Program-made: the position numbers and the translations under genes
Assembly: GCF_002910905.1 (NCBI RefSeq)
Contig: NZ_NEUE01000311.1
Coordinates: 1-64,000, forward strand
Reading direction: 5' to 3'
From: Streptomyces sp. SM11
Lineage (GTDB): Bacteria; Actinomycetota; Actinomycetes; Streptomycetales; Streptomycetaceae
Length of the DNA: 64,000 nt
Shown: piece by piece, positions 59,040 to 64,000 of the stretch
Position numbering within the stretch: position 1 is the first letter of the stretch
Layout: each line of letters opens with the position of its first letter
Notes under the pieces: model-generated
Told to the model about the DNA's origin: nothing
Database searches by the model: none
Seen by the model: the letters and a program-made list of their open reading frames with translations, nothing else

Positions 59040-59225
59040 TCAGTCCTCCTGTCGGAGGCTGTTGCCGGGGAACTCGGCGCGGATGCGGGTGGCTTCGGCC
59101 GGGTCGGTGGTGCGGTCCGCGGCCTCTTCCGCGAGGAGCCGGGCCAGGGTGGGGCGGCCGGAGTCGGCCATCTCCCTGGCGGCGTCGAGGTAGTCGGCGG
59201 GGCGGTTGAAGTTGAACGGGCCCAT
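59040..59225 (-). CDS. Small element protein
   Basis: A 61-residue, acidic, helical protein (MGPFNFNRPADYLDAAREMA, LARLLAEEAADRTTDPAEATR). It is 3 bases upstream of the transfer protein gene in the same direction. I do not recognise a family, but such proteins recur in pSAM2-type elements. Confidence 0.6.
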   Translation of the reverse strand: MGPFNFNRPADYLDAAREMADSGRPTLARLLAEEAADRTTDPAEATRIRAEFPGNSLRQED

Positions 59226-59243
59226 GCTGTTGTCCCTCTCTGA

Positions 59244-59933
59244 TCAGGCGAGTTGGGCGGTGATGGCGTCCGCGAGGGGTGCGGGGACGCCGAGGCGGGC
59301 GCGAAGGGTGGCGGGGTCGATCCGGTTGCCGGTGGTGGCGTGGTGGGTGTCGGCGAGCTTCCGGGCGTGGTCGAGGAGGGCCGGAGGAACCGACACAGCC
59401 GGTGCCGTGACCGGGACGGGCGCCGGTGCCGGGGCCGCCTCAGGGGCAGGTCCGGGTGAGAGCTCGGGGGTCGGGTCGGGAGCCCGTTCCACCGTTACGT
59501 CCGGGACCGGTTCAGCGGCCGGAGCGACCGGCGATGCAGCCACCACGGGGGCGGCTTCAGTCTCAGTCGGCGCAGCCTGGGGGCTGTGGACGAGGAGAGT
59601 GCCGCCGAGGAAGGCGAGGGCGGGCCATCCGGCGACGAGGATGCGCAACCAGGCCGGGACGTCACCGAGGTCGAGGAGTCCGGCGGTGGCGACGTTCGCG
59701 CCCAGCGACGCCGCGAGGGCGATGACGAACCAGGCCCAGGCCGCACGGTTGTCCGCGGTGGTGCGCATGCGCCGCCAGGCCGCGACCAAGAGCAGGTCCA
59801 CGCTGACGGGGTAGGCCCAGGCTTTCCAGCCATCCTGCCCAGCCGCTTCGGCCAGGTCGTGCAGGTGGGCGAAGGACAGAGCACCGGCGATCACGGCCTG
59901 GATGAGTACGGCGTCAATACGGATGCGGGACAC
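59244..59933 (-). CDS. SpdB-like DUF2637 membrane protein
   Basis: GTG 59933 has AAGGAGGTG upstream and gives 229 residues. Four membrane helices: AVLIQAVIAGALSFAHLHDL, AYPVSVDLLLVAAW, WAWFVIALAASLGANVATAG and WLRILVAGWPALAFLGGTLL. This is the DUF2637 core, found in Streptomyces spread proteins. A Pro/Ala/Glu-rich linker (about 125-175) follows, then a helical end (LLDHARKLADTHHATTGNRI). It may act with TraB at hyphal septa during intramycelial spread. Confidence 0.78.
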   Translation of the reverse strand: MSRIRIDAVLIQAVIAGALSFAHLHDLAEAAGQDGWKAWAYPVSVDLLLVAAWRRMRTTADNRAAWAWFVIALAASLGANVATAGLLDLGDVPAWLRILVAGWPALAFLGGTLLVHSPQAAPTETEAAPVVAASPVAPAAEPVPDVTVERAPDPTPELSPGPAPEAAPAPAPVPVTAPAVSVPPALLDHARKLADTHHATTGNRIDPATLRARLGVPAPLADAITAQLA

Positions 59934-60012
59934 GGGTTCACCTCCTTTCGAGGGGGCGGGGCCGGGGCCGGGCGGGACACGGGGTTCACCGCCCGGCACC
60001 GGGGCAAGGGGG

Positions 60013-60201
60013 TCAGGCGTCGGGGTTGGTGCCGGAGCCCAGGCAGTTGAGGCAGAGGCCGTCCTGCTGGCCGACCGGGCGGCGCTTGCGTCCGACGCGA
60101 ACCGTGGCGGAGACCATCCCGGACCCGTCGCACGGCGAGCAGGCAACCGGCGCGGGCGGGGTGTTCTTCGAGGGCTTGGTGGTGGTCCGACGGGTGGCCA
60201 T
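60013..60201 (-). CDS. Small zinc-ribbon-like element protein
   Basis: A 62-residue basic protein with CSPCDGSG and CLNCLGSG, two CxxCxGxG repeats as in DnaJ zinc fingers. ATG 60201 has GGAAGGAA upstream. A second protein of this type lies at 58212-58397. The function is unknown. Confidence 0.65.
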   Translation of the reverse strand: MATRRTTTKPSKNTPPAPVACSPCDGSGMVSATVRVGRKRRPVGQQDGLCLNCLGSGTNPDA

Positions 60202-60288
60202 GGCGGTGGTTCCTTCCGGTTCCGGGCATGGGCGGGGTAGGGACCTGGCGCGAAGCAGTCACGCCAACTGGACTCGCAGGTGCAGGAG

Positions 60289-61638
60289 TTAGCCGGTCGC
60301 CGGGCGGGGCTTGAGGAGCGGGGAGCCCGGGGCCGGGGCGGTAGAAACGGCCGGCCGGAAGGGTGCCAGAGCGGCAAGGTGCGGGGTGAGGTGCGCGTAC
60401 TCGTGGCAGACGGCCACGGCTTGGGCGGGGGTCATGGCGGGGGTGCGGATGCGGGACCAGCCGCCGGAGGAGTCCCCGGCCACCGCGACGCCTGGACGGT
60501 CCGGCGGGATGGTGGTGGCGGCGAAGACCGCTTCGGGGGCGATGTCTCCGAGGGCCATTTCGGCGGTCTGCTTGTCGTTGACCCGGTGCACCACACGCCC
60601 GGTGAGCTGAGCCCGCAGGGCGGTTGCACCCTTGCCGAGGTCGGAGCCGAAGCGCTGCCCACAGACCTCCAGGAAGATCCCCACTGCGCGGGCCATCTGC
60701 GCGAGCCGGATCATCCGCATCACCATCCGGTCCCGACGCTCCTCGTCCTTCTTCGCAGCGACAAGGAACAGTTCCGCGACCTCGTCGACCAGGACGACCA
60801 GCGGCACCGGGCGCATCTTTGCAGGCAGGCCCCACATGTCCGGGACACCGTGCGAGCTGAGGAGGTCGAAGCGGTCTTCCATCTCGCCCACGAGGGCTTC
60901 CAGGAGCCCGTCAGCCTCGTCCGGGGTGATGGCGAGGGCGGAGAGGCGGGGTGCGTAGCCGCGCTGTTCGACACCTCGTTTGCAGTCGATGCCGACCAGG
61001 CCGACTGGGAGCTTGGCGAGTCCGGAGATGAGGTTGCGCTGATACATCGACTTGCCCGATTGGTTCGCGCCGACCGTCAGGGCGTGCGGGACCTTCTGGT
61101 AGTCCCGGACGAACGCCGTACCGTCCTCCCGCAGCGCCACCGGCACGACGAGCGGGCCAGCGGTGAGCTTGGGCGGGAGGCGGCGGGGCATCTTCACCCG
61201 GCGCAGCACGTCGTAGCCGGTCATCCGCAGTTCCACGAACCCCGGCTTCACCTCCACCACGTGCACCGAGTGAACGCCCCAGGCGTGCCGCAGCCGTTCC
61301 GAGGCGGCGGACACGTCGGCAGGCTCCAGACCGGCCGGGAGGCGAAGCGTCGCCCGCATGCCGGTGGTGGAGTAGCGGACCCGGCGGACCTGCGGGGGAA
61401 CGGGCTGGACTTCCTGGCGGGCCACGTTGCGGACCATGAACGCCCGCAGGCGGGACGGCTGGACCGTCAGCCCGCACACATCCATCGTCGCCCGGTACGT
61501 CACCGAGAACCGGACCCGGGCGACCGGGGCACCGACCAGCGACCAGAACACCCGAGGAGACCGGGCCTTCGCGTAACCGAGACCACCGGCAGCCGATAAG
61601 ACCCCCGCAACCTCGATCACCGTGGACAGGCCCGACAT
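60289..61638 (-). CDS. traB: TraB/FtsK-like DNA translocase
   Basis: A 449-residue conjugation motor that moves double-stranded DNA between mycelia. The N-terminus has a short hydrophobic segment (TVIEVAGVLSAAGGLGYAKA). The motor has Walker A VGANQSGKSMYQ (Lys196), LPVGLVGIDCKRGVEQ, and Walker B PLVVLVDEVAELF, plus a C-terminal part with GDIAPEAVFAATTIPPDRPG. A C-terminal winged helix of the FtsK-gamma type, which TraB uses to recognise clt repeats, is not obvious. It is 2 bases downstream of the conserved 110-residue gene. Confidence 0.9.
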   Translation of the reverse strand: MSGLSTVIEVAGVLSAAGGLGYAKARSPRVFWSLVGAPVARVRFSVTYRATMDVCGLTVQPSRLRAFMVRNVARQEVQPVPPQVRRVRYSTTGMRATLRLPAGLEPADVSAASERLRHAWGVHSVHVVEVKPGFVELRMTGYDVLRRVKMPRRLPPKLTAGPLVVPVALREDGTAFVRDYQKVPHALTVGANQSGKSMYQRNLISGLAKLPVGLVGIDCKRGVEQRGYAPRLSALAITPDEADGLLEALVGEMEDRFDLLSSHGVPDMWGLPAKMRPVPLVVLVDEVAELFLVAAKKDEERRDRMVMRMIRLAQMARAVGIFLEVCGQRFGSDLGKGATALRAQLTGRVVHRVNDKQTAEMALGDIAPEAVFAATTIPPDRPGVAVAGDSSGGWSRIRTPAMTPAQAVAVCHEYAHLTPHLAALAPFRPAVSTAPAPGSPLLKPRPATG

Positions 61639-61640
61639 GA

Positions 61641-61973
61641 TCAGGCCCCCAGCGGGGTCACAGCGACCGCGCGGAAGCTGATCCCGTGCCGCGTCTGACC
61701 GTTGAACGTGTTCTCCCAGTCCCGGGCCTTGAGGCCGACCACCGTGACCGGGGTGCCGGGGGCCAGGTTCTCCGGGACACCCGTGTTCGGCACGGTCACC
61801 TGGTACAGGTTGCCCTCACCCTCGTCCGCGACCAGCAGACCCACCGTCGCGAGCGGAGCACCAGTCTCCCGGTCGATCGCGATCTCACCGGTCTGCTTGC
61901 TCACCAGCTTCGGCGTCGGAGGCGTTGCCACGAACACGACAGCGGTCGAAACATCGATCTTGAAGGACGGCAT
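61641..61973 (-). CDS. Conserved element protein, 110 residues
   Basis: ATG 61973 (MPSFKIDVSTAVVFVATPPT) has GAGGAG upstream. It is a beta-rich domain (LVADEGEGNLYQVTVPNTGV, GTPVTVVGLKARDW) reminiscent of an OB fold and of proteins that precede traB in pSAM2-type elements, possibly single-strand DNA binding. The family is not certain. It is the first gene of the leftward transfer operon, divergent from the KorSA-like gene. Confidence 0.75.
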   Translation of the reverse strand: MPSFKIDVSTAVVFVATPPTPKLVSKQTGEIAIDRETGAPLATVGLLVADEGEGNLYQVTVPNTGVPENLAPGTPVTVVGLKARDWENTFNGQTRHGISFRAVAVTPLGA

Positions 61974-62002
61974 GAGCTTGCTCCTCAGACAGAGGTGACT
62001 GA

Positions 62003-62080
62003 CTTGGCTAGCCTTCTTGGCTACATGACTAACGTAAGCAACATGGCTAGTCATGTCAACACCTGACTGTCTTGGCTGTC
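62003..62080. promoter_or_regulatory. Operator-like repeats in the divergent control region
   Basis: TTGGCTA occurs at 62004 and 62017, ATGGCTA at 62043 and TTGGCT at 62072. ACATGACTA (62023-62031) and TAGTCATGT (62048-62056) are inverted repeats. In pSAM2 the KorSA repressor binds repeats like these. This A/T-rich 140-base region should be the target. Confidence 0.6.
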
Positions 62081-62113
62081 CCAATGTCGGGGGCCGCCGC
62101 GTACCATCGCCCC

Positions 62114-62980
62114 ATGACCTTCGTTCCCGATCCCCTCGACCCAGACGATGACCGGCCGCCCTACGAGCAGGTTGCGAGCAGCCTCGGAGCAGCAGTCCGG
62201 ACGAGGAAAATCGCACCAGGGGAGAAGCTGCCGTCGCAGAAGGAGCTGACGGAGCACTACGGCTTCGCGCGCGCGACCATCCAACGCGCACTGCGGGACC
62301 TCGAAGACGAAGGGCTAGTGGTCTCCCGCAAGGGAAGCGGAGTCTTCGTCCGCAGCCGGACGGAACGGCCGGCGGGGCTACGCCCTTACGTAGAGCAGGC
62401 CTTTGCCGCCACGGACGTCACCATCGACTTCGCCGGGTTCTCCAGCGAAACCCTGCACGGAGCACTGCAAGAGCCGTTGGACAAGATCCGGATCGGCAGG
62501 CTGACACCGGCAAGCATCAAGGTCCGCATACTCGTTCCGGACATGGCTGTCCCCCAGGCAGCTCCAGTCCGCCGTGAGGATTGCGGCGATGACGAACGGC
62601 TCCGGTCCCGCATGCACGACATCATGGTCGGGTACGCCCGCAGCATCCGGGACTCAATGGCGGAGCTGAGTCACCTGGGCTTGGTCCCCGAGACGAGCGT
62701 TGACGTGCGAGTCCACAGTGGTACGCAGTTCTTCAAGCTGTACGTGATCAACGGAGCAGACGCCTTCTTCGGCTACTACCCGATCAAGCCAAACAAGGTC
62801 GTGGCGCAGGGCGATCCCATCGAAATCTACGACCTGGTTGGGAAGGACACCGTCCTCTTCCACCACTCCGTCAACGACAGCGATTCGTCTAGCGGCACGC
62901 AGCAGGTCCAGCAGGCTGGCATGTGGTTCGACAGCGTGTGGAACAGCATCGCGAGGGGATTCGACCTTGATGGACACTGA
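62114..62980 (+). CDS. GntR-family regulator, KorSA-like
   Basis: A 288-residue protein with ATG 62114, 6 bases after TACCAT (62102-62107), so probably leaderless. The wHTH (about 17-80) shows PPYEQVASSLGAAVRTRKIA, then KLPSQKELTEHYGFARATIQ and RKGSGVFVRS. A UTRA-like effector domain follows (AFFGYYPIKPNKVVAQGD, VGKDTVLFHH). In AICEs the equivalent KorSA represses its own gene and the transfer/pra genes. It overlaps the HAD gene by 11 bases. Confidence 0.85.
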   Translation: MTFVPDPLDPDDDRPPYEQVASSLGAAVRTRKIAPGEKLPSQKELTEHYGFARATIQRALRDLEDEGLVVSRKGSGVFVRSRTERPAGLRPYVEQAFAATDVTIDFAGFSSETLHGALQEPLDKIRIGRLTPASIKVRILVPDMAVPQAAPVRREDCGDDERLRSRMHDIMVGYARSIRDSMAELSHLGLVPETSVDVRVHSGTQFFKLYVINGADAFFGYYPIKPNKVVAQGDPIEIYDLVGKDTVLFHHSVNDSDSSSGTQQVQQAGMWFDSVWNSIARGFDLDGH

Positions 62981-63668
62981 AGACCTGGCCACAGCGCTTG
63001 CCAGCACTACCGTGGTGCTTTTCGACTTCGACGGCCCCATCTGCGATGTGTTTGCGGGGCGCCCGGCGGACCAGGTTGCAAAGGATCTCACCGAGCTTGC
63101 AACCGAAAGCAACCCGGAGCTGGAAGGGAAGCTGTCCGGCATCGATGACCCTCTGGAGGTCCTGCGGCTGACGCACGAAGCGGATGATGCCGCTGGACTG
63201 GCCATCGAGAGGGCGCTCACCACAGCCGAGGTAGAGGCTGTAGGGGTGGCTGGAGACCCGGTTACCGGAGCCGTTGCCTCTCTGAAGGCAGTTCGAGCGT
63301 CGGGGAGGGGAGCGGCGGTGGTGAGTAACAACTCCGCGGAGGCCGTCAGGGCATTCCTTGATCGACATGGGTTGTCGGAACACGTGCTCACAGTCGTTGG
63401 AAGGCCCGAAGGGCATCCGGAGCTGATGAAGCCGAACCCTCATTCGCTGATCGCAGCGGCTGAACGTTTGGACGTCGACGTCTCCTTGTGCGCCTTGATC
63501 GGCGACTCGCTGACAGACATCCAGGCCGCCCACGCGATCGGTAGTACAGCCATCGGCTTCGCCAACAAACCGCACAAGCGCCAACTCTTCGTCGAGGCAG
63601 GAGCCGAAGCAGTTACCGACTCCATGCAAGCCATCGCCCAGGCGATCAGCCCCCAGCCGGGCACCTGA
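62970..63668 (+). CDS. HAD-family phosphatase in the element
   Basis: A 232-residue protein with ATG 62970 inside the regulator's end. Motif I VVLFDFDGPICDVFAG (Asp, Asp), motif II AAVVSNNSAEAV, motif III KPNPHSLI and motif IV ALIGDSLTDIQAA are all present. The cap inserted after motif I places it in the phosphoglycolate-phosphatase-like subfamily. It is coupled to the GntR gene, so the regulator may sense its product or substrate. It is not a known transfer gene. Confidence 0.85.
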   Translation: MDTEDLATALASTTVVLFDFDGPICDVFAGRPADQVAKDLTELATESNPELEGKLSGIDDPLEVLRLTHEADDAAGLAIERALTTAEVEAVGVAGDPVTGAVASLKAVRASGRGAAVVSNNSAEAVRAFLDRHGLSEHVLTVVGRPEGHPELMKPNPHSLIAAAERLDVDVSLCALIGDSLTDIQAAHAIGSTAIGFANKPHKRQLFVEAGAEAVTDSMQAIAQAISPQPGT

Positions 63669-64000
63669 CTACTCGCGTCGCCAGGAGTTGTTACAGGTTT
63701 CTCTACCTCATCAAGGCACCCGGCTGCGCTCCGCTCCGCCGGGCGCGCTTCCCGGCTCTGGCTGCGCCCGCGCTCCTGCCTTCGGCCCGCTCGGCGCTGC
63801 CGCCGCCGACGCGCGCCCACAACTGGATAGGCCCGGGGGCATGAGACGAAAACCAAGCCCGCGGCTTCAAGACGGTGCCTCCGGCGGGGGCGCTCAGACT
63901 CCGGGATGGACGGGGCACCGTTCGCGAGTGCCGGCCGGAGCGGGGCGAGCGTCGTGGGGCTCCCATCCCGACCACCTTCGACCCAGGCAGAGCCGAGCAG
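63669..64000. other. Gene-free end of window within the element
   Basis: I see no gene in 332 bases. The stretch 63720-63820 is rich in GCGCTCCGC and GGCTGCGC words and lacks good reading-frame bias. It could hold a transfer locus (clt) or be spacer before further element genes. Confidence 0.4.

Larger units (their letters stand above)
55132..64000. mobile_element. pSAM2-type integrative and conjugative element (AICE), left end to window edge
   Basis: Integrase, excisionase, RepSA-like initiator, small transfer and spread genes, a TraB/FtsK-type translocase and a KorSA-like regulator follow tRNA-Pro in the usual AICE order. The left attachment site lies in the tRNA 3' part. No second copy of that sequence is seen up to 64000, so the right end is outside the window. 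Confidence 0.9.

Noticed and set aside
63669..64000. Right attachment site of the element
   Set aside because: No copy of the tRNA-Pro 3' sequence GGGTTCAAATCCC occurs here, so the end must be beyond the window.
1..64000. CRISPR array or rRNA operon
   Set aside because: No regularly spaced 25-40-base repeats with unique spacers and no rRNA-like conserved stretches were seen.

Overview
The window is high-GC actinobacterial chromosome, almost certainly Streptomyces. The evidence is the GC bias at third codon positions, frequent GTG starts, GTGA/ATGA stop-start overlaps, and a gene order recalled from the S. coelicolor SCO3540-SCO3582 region: holB, tmk, topA, hppA, anti-sigma factor, bldG, helicase, tad pilus operon, acs, nhaA, marP-like protease, nth, crp, two ArsA-like ATPases, wblA, penicillin-binding protein. 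About 55 kb is conserved core. The last 9 kb is an integrated mobile element.

Left edge (1-2.9 kb): the 5' part of an IS630-type transposase, a decayed SWIM-zinc-finger-associated gene with a frameshift, an unrecognised 424-residue protein, and tRNA-Thr(CGU). These accessory genes sit next to the conserved block.

Core, first half (3-31 kb): secreted tripeptidyl-aminopeptidase-type hydrolase; replication genes holB, a very large tmk fusion (membrane transporter-like domain, thymidylate kinase, coiled coil) and topA; a methyltransferase; a lipoprotein; the proton-pumping pyrophosphatase HppA; the developmental switch bldG with its partner anti-sigma kinase; a DUF1998 helicase; a TlpA-like thioredoxin lipoprotein; and a complete, translationally coupled Tad/Flp-type pilus operon reading leftward (ssd, tadA, tadB, tadC, DUF4244 pilin-like, two TadE-like proteins). 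A cluster of DnaA-box sequences lies between that operon and a divergent HAD phosphatase gene.

Core, second half (31-55 kb): CooC/MinD-like ATPase, polysaccharide deacetylase lipoprotein, acetyl-CoA synthetase, NhaA antiporter with a holin-like protein and an epoxide-hydrolase-like enzyme, MarP-like membrane protease, CoA-type NUDIX hydrolase, endonuclease III, the cAMP receptor protein Crp (with a Crp-like palindrome upstream), MBL and NUDIX hydrolases, RidA, DUF4177, two ArsA-type ATPases, WblA, a bifunctional penicillin-binding protein, YqeY-like protein, metallophosphoesterase and a Pr6Pr membrane protein. A 176-bp MITE lies between crp and the MBL gene and supplies the MBL stop codon.

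Right edge (55.06-64 kb): tRNA-Pro(CGG) followed by a pSAM2-type actinomycete integrative and conjugative element: int, xis, repSA-like HUH initiator, a run of small transfer/spread genes, traB/FtsK-type DNA translocase, a small conserved protein, then a divergent GntR (KorSA-like) regulator overlapped by a HAD phosphatase. Repeated operator-like sequences sit in the divergent control region. The second attachment site is not in the window. No CRISPR array or rRNA was seen.
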